Below are positions 37,040 through 46,172 of a stretch of DNA of 64,000 nt, piece after piece (positions within the stretch are counted from its first letter, which is position 1; each line of letters begins with the position of its first letter). The stretch is taken from assembly GCA_963763365.1 (NCBI GenBank), contig CAVXOE010000019.1:1-64000 (forward strand), written 5' to 3'. The notes beneath the pieces are model-generated. The model was given only the letters and a program-made list of their open reading frames with translations. It searched no databases and was not told the origin of the DNA. Made by a program: the position numbers and the translations under genes. This stretch comes from VAZQ01 sp963763365. Lineage in GTDB: Bacteria; Pseudomonadota; Alphaproteobacteria; Rhizobiales; Xanthobacteraceae.

Positions 37040-37885
37040 ATGTCGACACTCAACGGCGAGGTTCGGGAGTCGGGCGGACAGTTGCGCGCACCCGCCGTTG
37101 CGCTCGACACTGTCTCGATCACGTTCCGCCTTGCCGATGGAAGCAGCTACACGGCGGTGCAGGACGCATCGCTCGCGGTCGCCGATGGCGAGTTCGTCGC
37201 CATCGTCGGGCCGACCGGCTGCGGCAAATCGACCCTGCTCAACGTCGCGGCCGGGCTGATTGCGCCGTCCGGCGGACGTGCCGACATTTTCGGTGCGCCG
37301 CTCGCGGGCCTCAACCGGCAGGCCGGCTATCTGTTTCAGGCCGAGGCGCTGTTTCCCTGGAAGACCGCGCTCGAGAACGTCGCGATCGGTCTCGAGACCG
37401 CCGGCGTGCGGACGGCCGAAGCGCGCGAGCGCGCGCAGACTTGGCTCACGCGGGTCGGGCTCGGCGAGTTCGGGGGGCGCTATCCGCACATGCTGTCGGG
37501 CGGGCAAAGGAAGCGCGTCGGGCTTGTGCAGGTCCTGATCCGCGATCCAAAAATTCTGCTCATGGACGAACCGTTCGGCCCGCTCGATGCGCAGACCCGG
37601 CAGATCATGGGCAACCTGCTGCTCGATCTCTGGAACGCCGACCGCAAGGCGGTGCTGTTCGTCACGCACGATCTGGAAGAGGCGATCGCGCTGTCCGACC
37701 GCGTGGTGATCATGTCGGCGGGACCGTCCGCGCGCATCATCGGAGATTGGAAGGTCGAACTCCCGCGCCCGCGCGATACCGCCGAGATCAGGATCGAACC
37801 CGGGTTCCACGACCTGCATCGTGAAATCTGGTCGATGCTCAAGACCGAAGTGCTCAAGGGCTATGCGCAGACCGGGGGCGGTTAA
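37040..37885 (+). CDS. ABC transporter ATPase (nitrate/sulfonate/taurine type)
   Basis: 281 residues. Walker A GPTGCGKSTLLN, Q-loop GYLFQAEALFPWKT, signature LSGGQRKRVGL, Walker B ILLMDEPFGPLDAQTRQ and switch His in VTHDLEEAIALSDR. Such ATPases (SsuB/TauB type) work with the permease at 38699 and a binding protein at 39555. ATG 37040 has GAGGGG a few bases upstream; ATG 37016 is alternative. Confidence 0.92.
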   Translation: MSTLNGEVRESGGQLRAPAVALDTVSITFRLADGSSYTAVQDASLAVADGEFVAIVGPTGCGKSTLLNVAAGLIAPSGGRADIFGAPLAGLNRQAGYLFQAEALFPWKTALENVAIGLETAGVRTAEARERAQTWLTRVGLGEFGGRYPHMLSGGQRKRVGLVQVLIRDPKILLMDEPFGPLDAQTRQIMGNLLLDLWNADRKAVLFVTHDLEEAIALSDRVVIMSAGPSARIIGDWKVELPRPRDTAEIRIEPGFHDLHREIWSMLKTEVLKGYAQTGGG

Positions 37886-37996
37886 ATCCGCGCCGGCATG
37901 ATTGCCTTGCTCCGCTTCCGGCGGCTAAACTGCAACTGATGGGCGGCCGGATATGCCGAAGTCAGCCCACAAATACCCAAAAACGGAGGAAATCTC

Positions 37997-38566
37997 ATGT
38001 GGCTCAAGCGTAGTCTGTTGCTGGCTGGCGGCGTCGCGCTGGCGATCGGGTGGAGCGCTCAGGGCGCGAGCGCGCAAGGTGTCTTCACCATCACGTCCAA
38101 GAACTTCAAGGACGGCGAACGGTTGGCGCCCAAGATGGCCGGCAACAACAAGCAGAATCCGAATTGCACCGGGGAGAACGTCTCGCCCGAATTGTCATGG
38201 TCGAACGTGCCCGCCGGCACCAAGAGCCTCGCACTGCTGATGTTCGATCCGGAAGGCCGGCCGCCGGGTGGCGTCAGCCACTGGGTCGCCTACGGCATCG
38301 CGCCGACGGTGACGGGTTTTGCGGAAGGCGAGGCGAGCAAGCAGACCGACAAGTATGTCGGCGGCAAGAGCCTGATGGGACTGCCGCACTATTTCGGTCC
38401 GTGCACGCCGCCCGGCCCGCTGCATCACTACACGTTCACCCTGATGGCGACCGACCTCGAGCCGAATGCGCTGGCGGCGGGGATGACGCGCGACGACGTC
38501 ATCAAGGCGCTCGACGGCAAGGTGAAGCAGGCGACCGGCCTGATCGGCATCTTCTCGAAGCAGTAA
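37997..38566 (+). CDS. YbhB/YbcL family (Raf-kinase-inhibitor-like) secreted protein
   Basis: 189 residues; signal peptide SLLLAGGVALAIGWSAQGASAQ then the PEBP/YbhB domain: SKNFKDGERLAPKMAGNNKQ, NVSPELSWSNVPAGTKSLAL, PPGGVSHWVAYGI and a GPCTPPGPLHHYTFTLMATD motif. Good AGGAGG site before ATG 37997. Sits inside an ABC transporter cluster; role unknown. Confidence 0.9.
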   Translation: MWLKRSLLLAGGVALAIGWSAQGASAQGVFTITSKNFKDGERLAPKMAGNNKQNPNCTGENVSPELSWSNVPAGTKSLALLMFDPEGRPPGGVSHWVAYGIAPTVTGFAEGEASKQTDKYVGGKSLMGLPHYFGPCTPPGPLHHYTFTLMATDLEPNALAAGMTRDDVIKALDGKVKQATGLIGIFSKQ

Positions 38567-38582
38567 GGCGATCGTTCTCAAC

Positions 38583-38676
38583 GTCATGGCCGGGCTTGTC
38601 ACGGCCATCCACGTCTTCTGCCCTTGATGGCAGAGAGACAAAGACGTGGATGCCCGGCGCAGGGCCGGGCATGACG
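38583..38676. repeat. REP-like palindrome, intergenic
   Basis: TCATGGCCGGGCTTGTCACG ... GGCGCAGGGCCGGGCATGA: an inverted repeat with a shared CCACGTCTTC/AGACGTGG inner stem. A second family compared with the uvrD repeat; very similar repeats are known between genes in this order. Confidence 0.8.
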
Positions 38677-38698
38677 GTGGGAACACTGTCCGCTGGCC

Positions 38699-39484
38699 AT
38701 GCACCGCATCAAGCTCCTCTTCCTGCAAATCCTGGTCGCCGTGGTGGTGGTGCTTGCCTGGCAGGTGCTCACCACGGTGCCGATCGGCGGCGTGAAGCTC
38801 CTGCCGCCGTTCTTCTTCTCGACGCCGCTCGATGTCGCCCACCGCATCGTCAAATGGTTCGTGGAGGGAACGATCTGGCGACATCTCTGGATTACGCTGG
38901 TCGAATCCGTGCTCGCTTTCGTGATCGGCTCGGTGGCAGGCGTGCTGATCGGCTTCTGGTTCGCCCGCAAGCCGACGATCGCTGATGTGTTCGATCCTTA
39001 CGTCAAGATGATCAACGCGCTGCCGCGCGTCGTGCTGGCGCCGATCTTCGCGCTCTGGTTCGGGCTCGGCATTGCGTCCAAGGTCGCGCTCGGCGTGACG
39101 CTGGTGTTCTTCATCGTGTTCTTCAACGTCTACCAGGGCGTCAAGGAAGTGAGCCCGACCATCCTCGCCAATGCCCGCATGCTGGGCATGAACGACCGGC
39201 AGCTCATGCGGCACGTCTATTGGCCCTCCGCGCTGTCCTGGATGTTTTCTTCGCTCCATACCGCGGTGGGATTCGCCGTGGTGGGGGCGGTGGTGGGTGA
39301 GTATCTCGGTTCGGCCGCGGGGCTGGGCTACCTCATCCAGCAGGCCGAAGGCGTGTTCGACGTCGCTGGCGTCTTCGCCGGCATGTTCGTGCTGGCCGCC
39401 TTCGTGCTTGTGATCGACTACCTGGTCACCTTGGCGGAGCGGCGCCTTCTGGTGTGGCGTCCGGTCGCGGCGGCCACGGCCTGA
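38699..39484 (+). CDS. ABC transporter permease (sulfonate/taurine type)
   Basis: 261 residues with about six membrane segments. EAA-type loop ILANARMLGMNDRQLMRHVY and the family's VVLAPIFALWFGLGIASKVA segment are visible. Partners are the ATPase at 37040 and the binding protein at 39555. The start lies at the end of the repeat; no clear ribosome site. Confidence 0.9.
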   Translation: MHRIKLLFLQILVAVVVVLAWQVLTTVPIGGVKLLPPFFFSTPLDVAHRIVKWFVEGTIWRHLWITLVESVLAFVIGSVAGVLIGFWFARKPTIADVFDPYVKMINALPRVVLAPIFALWFGLGIASKVALGVTLVFFIVFFNVYQGVKEVSPTILANARMLGMNDRQLMRHVYWPSALSWMFSSLHTAVGFAVVGAVVGEYLGSAAGLGYLIQQAEGVFDVAGVFAGMFVLAAFVLVIDYLVTLAERRLLVWRPVAAATA

Positions 39485-39554
39485 CGCGGTCTGCTAGGCA
39501 GGGGAAATGCGCTGGCCTATGGTGGCGCCAAATAAAGTTCCAAGGAGAAACGTC

Positions 39555-40583
39555 ATGGTCGCAGGGCTTTTCCGCCGGCTGATCGTCGCCATCGGCGCAT
39601 TGGCGCTGACATCCGGTCTCGTGCTGGCGCAGGGCAAGACGAAGCTGAGCATCGCGGTCGGTGGGGCAGGGTGCCTGTGCTACCTGCCCACCATGCTGGC
39701 CAAGCAGCTTGGCGAATACGACAAGGCCGGCCTCGACGTGGAACTGATCAATTTCAAGGGCGGCTCGCAGGCGCTCACTGCGGTGCTGGGTGGCAGCGCC
39801 GACGTGGTCTCCGGCTACTTCGACCATTGCGTCAATCTCGCCGCCAAGCAGCAGTTCATGCAGGCGCTGGTCGTGTACGACCGCTACCCGGGCTTCGCCT
39901 TGGTGGTGTCGCCGACTCAGACCGCTGCCATCAAGTCGATCAAGGATCTCGCCGGCAAGAAGGTCGGCGTCAGCGCACCCGGCTCCTCGACCGATTTCTT
40001 TCTGAAATACATGCTGGCCAAGAACGGCGTCGATCCGAACTCCGTCGCGGTGGTCGGAATCGGGCTCGAAGCCACCGCGGTTGCCGCCATGGAGCGCGGA
40101 CTGGTCGAGGCCGCCATCATGCTCGACCCGGCGATCACGCTGCTGCAGGGCAAGTTCAAGGACCTCAAAATCCTCGCCGATACCCGCACCCAGAAGGACA
40201 CGCTCGGCGTGTTCGGAGGCGAATATCCGGGCGGCGCGCTCTATACGCGGGTCGATTGGATCGAGAAGCACGAGAAGGAGTCGCAGGCGCTCGCCGGCGC
40301 CATCGTGGGCACGTTGAGGTGGATTCATTCGCATACGCCCGAGGAAGTCATGGCGAAAATGCCGGACGACCTGGTGGGGCCCGACAAGGGCCTCTACCTC
40401 GCGGCGCTGAAGAACACGCTGCCGATGTTCTCGACCACGGGCAAGATGGACCCGAAGGGTGCCGAAGCGGTGCTGGCGGTGTTCAGCCAGTCGGTTCCGG
40501 AGATCGCCAAGGCCAAGATCGACCTCGCCAAGACCTACACCAACCGCTTCGTCGATCAGGCCAACGCCAAGTTGGGGCAGTAG
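39555..40583 (+). CDS. ABC substrate-binding protein, NMT1/SsuA-like
   Basis: 342 residues; signal peptide (LIVAIGALALTSGLVLAQ), then NMT1/SsuA-like sequence: VGGAGCLCYLPTMLAKQL, YDKAGLDVELINFKGGSQAL, GGSADVVSGYFDHCVNLAAK and KKVGVSAPGSSTDFFLKYML. Ligand unknown; family members bind sulfonates, pyrimidines or aromatic acids. ATG 39555 follows AAGGAG (39542). Last gene of the ABC set. Confidence 0.9.
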   Translation: MVAGLFRRLIVAIGALALTSGLVLAQGKTKLSIAVGGAGCLCYLPTMLAKQLGEYDKAGLDVELINFKGGSQALTAVLGGSADVVSGYFDHCVNLAAKQQFMQALVVYDRYPGFALVVSPTQTAAIKSIKDLAGKKVGVSAPGSSTDFFLKYMLAKNGVDPNSVAVVGIGLEATAVAAMERGLVEAAIMLDPAITLLQGKFKDLKILADTRTQKDTLGVFGGEYPGGALYTRVDWIEKHEKESQALAGAIVGTLRWIHSHTPEEVMAKMPDDLVGPDKGLYLAALKNTLPMFSTTGKMDPKGAEAVLAVFSQSVPEIAKAKIDLAKTYTNRFVDQANAKLGQ

Positions 40584-41039
40584 CAAGACCGTCCGCGATT
40601 TCGGTGCGCTCTCTCCGCAAGCGCAGGACCGTCGCATTTGGCAAACTCGTGCGGCGTGGTTCCCCTCGCCCCGCGAAGCGGGGAGAGGGTGCCCGAGCAT
40701 CGCAGGCAAGTTTACGCAGCCTGCCTAAACTTGGCTGCGCGCGAGGGCGGGTGAGGGGCCCGCTTTCCTGAGGATTCTGCCTTCTCCCGGCGCGCGCTAC
40801 GCGCTCGCCACCCTCTCCCGCAAGCGGGAGAGGGGACGCCGCGTCGCGGTCGCGATGTAATTCGGGCTGCCGGTCGCGGCGCAGCTACGCATCGGGCGAT
40901 GACAATGGTCGCAGACGGATTGCCGCTCCCGCGGCACCTCAGCCCTTGTCATGACGGATTTATTACAGAATGATGACGGCGGGCCGCGTCGGTGCCGAAG
41001 CACGGGCTTCGGCCGGAGCGCGGCCGCTGTTCCGAGTCA
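40584..41039. repeat. Palindromic-repeat spacer, 456 bases
   Basis: No gene. 40659-40836 holds two inverted copies of the CCCTCTCCC/GGGAGAGGG family (TCCCCTCGCCCCGCGAAGCG and CACCCTCTCCCGCAAGCGGG) around an extra hairpin AAGTTTA...TAAACTT (40708-40732). The remaining 200 bases show nothing recognisable but must include the promoter of the sulfatase-like gene. Confidence 0.75.
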
Positions 41040-42743
41040 ATGCCGCCCGCCGTTCTTCTCCTGAAACATCGCCTCGCCGCCGCATTCCTGGACCGCGGTT
41101 ACGTCGTGCAGGTCGCGGCGCTTGTGGCCGTGCAGCTGGCCGCGCTGGCTATTCTGGTTGCGACCGAGGACGAGCCGGCCGCGCGCGCGGCCTTCGTGCT
41201 GACCTGGGGCCTTCTCAATTTCATCTTCCTGGCGCTGTTCCGCCGACCGCTGGTGTCGGGTGCGCTGTCGCTGGCGCTGATCGTCGTTCTGATCCTGGTG
41301 TCGAAGTTCAAGCAAAGCGTGCTGATGATGACGGCGACGTTCGTCGACGTGATGCTGATCGATTTCGATACGTTCTCATTCCTGCTGAACATTTTTCCCG
41401 GACTGGCCTGGAAGGTCGCCCTTGGGGTCGCGGCGGCAGCCGTTGTGCTGACGCTGCTGTGGCGGTTCGATCAGTTCCGGGTAGGGCGCCTCACGGCGCT
41501 GGCCGGAGGCTTTGCGTGCTTCGCGGCGCTCAGCGCGCTGTCGTTTGCACTGCCGATGGATCGGGAAGACGAATTCTGGCTGCGGCAGTACGTCTCCAAG
41601 TTCGCACGCTCGGCGGTGGTCGCGGCGATCGATCTCGCGACGCTGGGCGTATTCGATGCCGACGCCACCGCGTCGGGCCGGATCGACGCCGCGGACGGCG
41701 CGAGTTGCCGGCCGGCCGGCAAGCTGCCGCACATCGTGATGGTGTTCGACGAGTCGAGCTTCGACGCCAGCATGATGCCCAACGTCAAGCTGCCGCCGAA
41801 CTATCAGGATCGGTTCCGTTCAATCGACGGCAAATCGCGGGCCTTCGTGGTCGAGGGCGCGGGCGGGCCGAGCTGGTACACCGAGTACAATGTGCTCTCC
41901 GGCCTCTCGGTGCGGTCCTACGGGCGGTTCGCCGAGTCGGTTACCCGCATCGCGGCCGGCCGGGTGCAGCGCGGGCTGCCGTATGCGTTGCGGCGCTGCG
42001 GCTACAAGACCTACAGTCTCTACTCGTGGTTCGGCGCCTTCGTCGGCGCGCGGCGTTTCCAGACCACGACCGGCATCGAGCATTTTCTCGACGCCAGGCA
42101 GATGCGCACCGGGCGGGCCGACACCGACGCTTTCTATTACGACCAGACCGCCCGGGTGATCGCGCGCGAACACGACAACGGCCCGCTGTTCATCTTTGTC
42201 TACCTGGCGACCAATCACTTCCCGTGGAATTCCCGTTATCGCCCCGACCAGGTGCCCGACTGGAAGGATCCTGGCAACGGGTTCGAGATCGACGAGTATC
42301 TGCGCCGCCAGGAGATGAGCGTGCGCGACTACGCGGACTTCAAGGCGCGCCTCGGCCGCGAGTTCCCGGACGAGCCGTTCTACCTGGTGCGCTTCGGCGA
42401 CCACCAGCCGATGTTCGCCAAGTACCACTTGGAGCCGGGGCTCGACCGGGCGGAAATCGCCCAGCGCATCATGCAGTTCGACCCGCGCTACTTCACGACC
42501 TATTACGCGCTCGACGGCGTGAATTTTCAGCCGCGCGACCTGGGCTCGGCGCTCGACACGCTCGACGCGCCGCACCTGCCGATCGTCGTGCTTGAAGGCG
42601 CCGGGGTCCCGCTCGATCCGTCGTTCCGCGAGCAGAAGAAAATCCTCCAGCGCTGCCGTGGCGCCTTCTATCTCTGCGCCAGCGGCGCCGAGGCGAGGCG
42701 CTTCAACCGCCTGCTGATCAACGCCGGCCTGCTCAAATTCTAG
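41040..42743 (+). CDS. Membrane-anchored sulfatase/phosphoethanolamine-transferase-like protein, copy 1
   Basis: 567 residues. About five membrane segments (VVQVAALVAVQLAALAILVA to ALSALSFALPM), then an alkaline-phosphatase/sulfatase-fold catalytic domain: MVFDESSFDASM, GPSWYTEYNVLSGLSVRSYG, RCGYKTYSLYSWFGAFVGAR, FYYDQTARVI and YLVRFGDHQPMF. The usual acceptor Thr/Ser is likely in the FDESSFD or SWYTEYN segment. Resembles LtaS/EptA-like enzymes that decorate lipids or glycans at the periplasmic face. Duplicate of the next gene. ATG 41040 chosen; 40992 in frame alternative. Confidence 0.75.
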   Translation: MPPAVLLLKHRLAAAFLDRGYVVQVAALVAVQLAALAILVATEDEPAARAAFVLTWGLLNFIFLALFRRPLVSGALSLALIVVLILVSKFKQSVLMMTATFVDVMLIDFDTFSFLLNIFPGLAWKVALGVAAAAVVLTLLWRFDQFRVGRLTALAGGFACFAALSALSFALPMDREDEFWLRQYVSKFARSAVVAAIDLATLGVFDADATASGRIDAADGASCRPAGKLPHIVMVFDESSFDASMMPNVKLPPNYQDRFRSIDGKSRAFVVEGAGGPSWYTEYNVLSGLSVRSYGRFAESVTRIAAGRVQRGLPYALRRCGYKTYSLYSWFGAFVGARRFQTTTGIEHFLDARQMRTGRADTDAFYYDQTARVIAREHDNGPLFIFVYLATNHFPWNSRYRPDQVPDWKDPGNGFEIDEYLRRQEMSVRDYADFKARLGREFPDEPFYLVRFGDHQPMFAKYHLEPGLDRAEIAQRIMQFDPRYFTTYYALDGVNFQPRDLGSALDTLDAPHLPIVVLEGAGVPLDPSFREQKKILQRCRGAFYLCASGAEARRFNRLLINAGLLKF

Positions 42744-42748
42744 CGCGC

Positions 42749-42764
42749 ATGAACGCGCGTTCAT
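42749..42764. repeat. 16-base perfect palindrome between the twin genes
   Basis: ATGAACGCGCGTTCAT, 6 bases after the stop of copy 1 and 148 bases before copy 2. Could be an operator or terminator-stem remnant. Confidence 0.55.
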
Positions 42765-42911
42765 CGCCGGCAAGTTTGCTGTGGCGATTTTGTCGCGCTT
42801 GGCGCTCTTCGATGTTTTTGACCTTGAAATGACAAATTGAATGCACTTTTATGACAGTCGCTCGTGTGCCGGGCGTCGCTGTCGATCATTGCCGGGCACG
42901 GGCCTACCGCC

Positions 42912-44621
42912 ATGCCGCCCTTCGCGTCATCTTTGGCTCGCCGCTGGACCGCACGAGATGCAGGTTTCCGGCGCAACGCTATCTCTATCGCTCTGATCGT
43001 CGCCCTGAATCTCGTCGCGCTTGGCCTCATGGTTTGGAGCGAGACCGACCCGGTTTCCAAATCCGTCTTCTTGTTGACCTGGGGCCTGGCCAACTTCTTC
43101 TGGCTCACCCTGCTGCGCCGGCCGCTCGTCTCGGCCGCGCTGTCTCTTGGGCTGATCGTCGCGATGATCCTGCTGTCGCGGCTCAAGTACGACATCGTCT
43201 GGATGACCGCCAATTTCCTCGATGTCTGGATCATCAACGGCGACACGATCAGCTTTCTGCTGGCGGTGATGCCGGACCTCTATCGCCAACTGATGGTCGC
43301 CGCCGCGCTGATCGTTCCGGTCCTGGGGTTGCTGTGGTGGCTCGACGCCTTGCGGGTCCGCCTGCGATTTGCGCTTCCGGGCTTCCTCGCGTGTCTCGCT
43401 GGACTTACCGGCGTGTCGCTCGCGTTTCCGCAGGAGGAGTGGGTGGCGTTCTTTCCGGACGCCTATGTATCGAAGTTCGTCCGCTCCGGCGTCCAGGCGA
43501 TCTCCGAGCTGAGCCGCAATGGATACCTGGAATCGACCGCGCATCTCACCGAGCGCCTGCGCACGTTGCCGGAGGCAACCTGCGCGCCCGCCGCGAAGCC
43601 GCCGCACATCATTCTGGTGCACGACGAGTCGAGCTTCGACATTCGCAGCGCCCCTGGGATCAAGGTCCCGGAGGGCTATGGCGAGCATTTCCGCTCGTTC
43701 GACGGCAAGGCGCGGCGCTTCATCGCCGAAGGTGCCGGCGGCCCGAGCTGGTACACCGAATACAACGTCCTCGCCGGGCTTTCGGCGCGGTCGTTCGGCC
43801 GCTTCGCCTACTATGTGACGCACATCGCCGCCGGCCGGGTCGAGCGCGGCCTGCCGAAAGCGCTGCGCCGCTGCGGCTACCGCACGTTCTCGATCTATCC
43901 GGCGTCGGGCGCCTTCATGAGCGCCAAGGCGTTCCAGACCACGACCGGGGTGCAGAGCTTCACCGATCAGGCCGCGCTCGGCACCGACAAGATCGAGGCC
44001 GACCGTTTCTATTACGACGCGGCCCTGCGCACGATCGGACGCGAGCGCGCCAAGGGCCCGATGTTCCTGTTCGTCTATCTCGCCGAGAACCACTATCCGT
44101 GGGACTACCGCTGGCGGCCCGACCTGATGCCGGAGTGGAAGGATCTCGGCAACCAGCCGCTGGTCGATGAATATCTCCGGCGGCAGACCTTGAGCTTCCA
44201 TGACTACGCGGCGCTGCTCGAGCGTCTCAAGCGCGATTTTCCGGACGAGTCATTCCTGCTGGTGCGCTATGGCGACCACCAGCCGGATTTTGCCTCGACC
44301 CTGCTCGAACCCTGGCTGGACGATGCCGCGCGCGCCAAGCGGTTGATGCGGTTCGATCCGCGCTACTACACCACCTATTACGCCATCGACACGGTCAACT
44401 TTGAACCGAAGGAGCTTTCGTCGGCGCTCGAAACGATCGAAGGGCCTTACCTCCCGCTGGTCCTGCAGGAGGCCGCCGGGCTGCCGCTCGATCCCTCGTT
44501 CACCGAGCAGAAAAGAATTCAACAGCGTTGCAAGGGGCTGTTCTACGCCTGCGCGGGCGGCGCGGAGGCGCGGCGCTTCAACCGGCTGCTCATCGACGCC
44601 GGCCTGATCAAGGGACTTTGA
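42912..44621 (+). CDS. Membrane-anchored sulfatase/phosphoethanolamine-transferase-like protein, copy 2
   Basis: 569 residues, paralogue of copy 1 along its whole length: five N-terminal membrane segments (AISIALIVALNLVALGLMVW and others), then VHDESSFDIRSA, GPSWYTEYNVLAGLSARSFG, RCGYRTFSIYPASGAFMSAK, FYYDAALRTIGRERAKGP and LLVRYGDHQPDF. The C-terminal ends agree (RFNRLLIDAGLIK). Start ATG 42912 (MPPFAS) parallels MPP of copy 1; GTG 42864 in frame is an alternative. Tandem orientation indicates an old duplication. Confidence 0.75.
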   Translation: MPPFASSLARRWTARDAGFRRNAISIALIVALNLVALGLMVWSETDPVSKSVFLLTWGLANFFWLTLLRRPLVSAALSLGLIVAMILLSRLKYDIVWMTANFLDVWIINGDTISFLLAVMPDLYRQLMVAAALIVPVLGLLWWLDALRVRLRFALPGFLACLAGLTGVSLAFPQEEWVAFFPDAYVSKFVRSGVQAISELSRNGYLESTAHLTERLRTLPEATCAPAAKPPHIILVHDESSFDIRSAPGIKVPEGYGEHFRSFDGKARRFIAEGAGGPSWYTEYNVLAGLSARSFGRFAYYVTHIAAGRVERGLPKALRRCGYRTFSIYPASGAFMSAKAFQTTTGVQSFTDQAALGTDKIEADRFYYDAALRTIGRERAKGPMFLFVYLAENHYPWDYRWRPDLMPEWKDLGNQPLVDEYLRRQTLSFHDYAALLERLKRDFPDESFLLVRYGDHQPDFASTLLEPWLDDAARAKRLMRFDPRYYTTYYAIDTVNFEPKELSSALETIEGPYLPLVLQEAAGLPLDPSFTEQKRIQQRCKGLFYACAGGAEARRFNRLLIDAGLIKGL

Positions 44622-44659
44622 TCCGCAGCGTCGCGACGCTCTTCCGACGAAAGAGCCTG

Positions 44660-45046
44660 TCAGGCGACGCCGAAACCGAGAAACTCCCGGATCGACTTCG
44701 TCGAGTTCTCGGCATTCTGCTTGTTGGAATTGGGCAGTATCCAGTCTTCGCCGCCGCGCAGCGTCAACACTGTATTGCTGATCTCAACACCCGGGCGATC
44801 GATCGACGTGCTGATCGACGCATTTGCAATTTTCGCGAGTGGGCACTCGACCGGTTTGAGCTCCCAGAACGCCATCTTGCGCTGCAAGCTTGCGGTACCG
44901 GCGGATTTGTCGAGCGTCAGCGTGGTCGAAGCCGATCCCAGCACCAATCGCTGTGGTGTCTGCTCGATGATCTGCACCTTGGCCGCCCCGTTGGCCGCGC
45001 GCGACTCGTTCGTAGAGTACACCCGCCGCGCAACAGGAACAGTCAT
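44660..45046 (-). CDS. Small conserved hypothetical protein
   Basis: 128 residues from ATG 45046 (MTVPVARRVYSTNE), beta-rich and without a clear signal or membrane helix: VQIIEQTPQRLVLGSASTTL, FWELKPVECPLAKIANASIS and TVLTLRGGEDWILPNSNKQN. I do not recognise the family. The open frame continues upstream to 45172 but the extension is Cys/His-rich and unlikely. Sits next to a DoxX gene on the same strand. Confidence 0.55.
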   Translation of the reverse strand: MTVPVARRVYSTNESRAANGAAKVQIIEQTPQRLVLGSASTTLTLDKSAGTASLQRKMAFWELKPVECPLAKIANASISTSIDRPGVEISNTVLTLRGGEDWILPNSNKQNAENSTKSIREFLGFGVA

Positions 45047-45062
45047 GACATGGTGTCGCGCA

Positions 45063-45476
45063 TCAGCGCGAAGACGTTTCGCGTTTTGCGCGAATAAGTG
45101 AATCGATACCCCACGGTCCGCCACCGGCGAATGCGATGTAGAGAAACACGAAGCAATAGAGAATGGCGGCATCGCCGCGATTGAGGATCGGGAAAAAGCC
45201 CGACGGTGCGTGGCTGATGAAATACGCGAACGCCATTTCGCCTGACATGACGAATGCCGCGCAGCGCGTGAACAGACCGAGCAGCAGCAAGATACCGCCG
45301 GCGAGTTCGATCGCGCCGGCGAACCAGTACATCGAGAGGAGCGCGGGCGTCGGTATGGGCGACGGCCAGCCGAACAGGCGCGACGTGCCGTGTTCGAGAA
45401 AGAGCAACGCGGCCACGATGCGCAAGATGCTCAGCACGTACGGCGCGAGCCTTGTCGCGGTATCCTGAATGTTCAT
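45063..45476 (-). CDS. DoxX family membrane protein
   Basis: 137 residues with four membrane segments (YVLSILRIVAALLFLEHGTS, TPALLSMYWFAGAIELAGGI and others). The family is loosely tied to redox/thiosulfate or quinol chemistry; no specific role is visible. Confidence 0.85.
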   Translation of the reverse strand: MNIQDTATRLAPYVLSILRIVAALLFLEHGTSRLFGWPSPIPTPALLSMYWFAGAIELAGGILLLLGLFTRCAAFVMSGEMAFAYFISHAPSGFFPILNRGDAAILYCFVFLYIAFAGGGPWGIDSLIRAKRETSSR

Positions 45477-45809
45477 GAGATGCCCCGAGTCCTTGACGGA
45501 AGCGTTCTAGCTGCCGCCGGGGCGATTTGCTCATCACATTCATCTGAAGAGTGGGAACTGGCGTCGCGCTTGGGGCCGACCGCCACAAAAAGGCCCGGTT
45601 GTTTCAGCGCGTTTCGTTCGGTAAGGAATGCCGCTTCTCGCTGTTATTTCATCCATTTTCTAAACTATGGTTTTTTGGCCACGCTCGCGGGCATTTCGGC
45701 AGTCGTCGTTCTTGCCGCTGGTCTAACGCAATTCTTCCACTATGATGCCACATTGAGGTTGGGACGGCACCCGACCTTCAGTGGCTTTTTCGATCAGGAG
45801 ATACCCACA
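45477..45809. other. Spacer between DoxX and a small secreted protein
   Basis: 333 bases with no recognisable gene; promoters for both flanking genes are expected here. A hydrophobic-coding stretch near 45660-45720 was not supported by a start or ribosome site. Confidence 0.4.
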
Positions 45810-46058
45810 ATGAAGCGTTTAGCGCTCGCTCTGGGAGCACTCGTGCTGGCTCTCACCTCGGTCGCCCCGTCGGCCTCCGCGCTATGGCGTCCCGAATGGG
45901 TCGTCGTTCAGTGGACCAACGGCGACTGCAAGGTTTGGCACAACGACATCAACGCTCCGCTGGGCGGTGGCTGGAGGGCGGTTGCCTTCTCCAACACCTA
46001 CGGCGGCGCTTGGGGCAAGCTCGGCTGGCTGCAGTCGAGGCGCAAGTGCAATCTCTGA
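45810..46058 (+). CDS. Small secreted hypothetical protein
   Basis: 82 residues: signal peptide (LALALGALVLALTSVAPSAS followed by ALW), then a Trp/Asn/Gly-rich mature part (VVVQWTNGDCKVWHNDINAP) with two Cys and a basic end. Unrecognised family. Good terminator follows at 46087. Confidence 0.6.
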   Translation: MKRLALALGALVLALTSVAPSASALWRPEWVVVQWTNGDCKVWHNDINAPLGGGWRAVAFSNTYGGAWGKLGWLQSRRKCNL

Positions 46059-46086
46059 TCCTGCGCGTCACCGGATTGCACTGACG

Positions 46087-46120
46087 AATTTCGCCCAGCT
46101 CTGCTGGGCGAAATTTTTTT
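46087..46120 (+). terminator. Rho-independent terminator
   Basis: Stem AATTTCGCCCAGC / GCTGGGCGAAATT with T7 immediately after. Ends the small secreted-protein gene. Confidence 0.9.
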
Positions 46121-46172
46121 GTCTATGATGGTGCCCGAGCGTCGTCCAACAACACGCTGCAAGGAGGAAACG

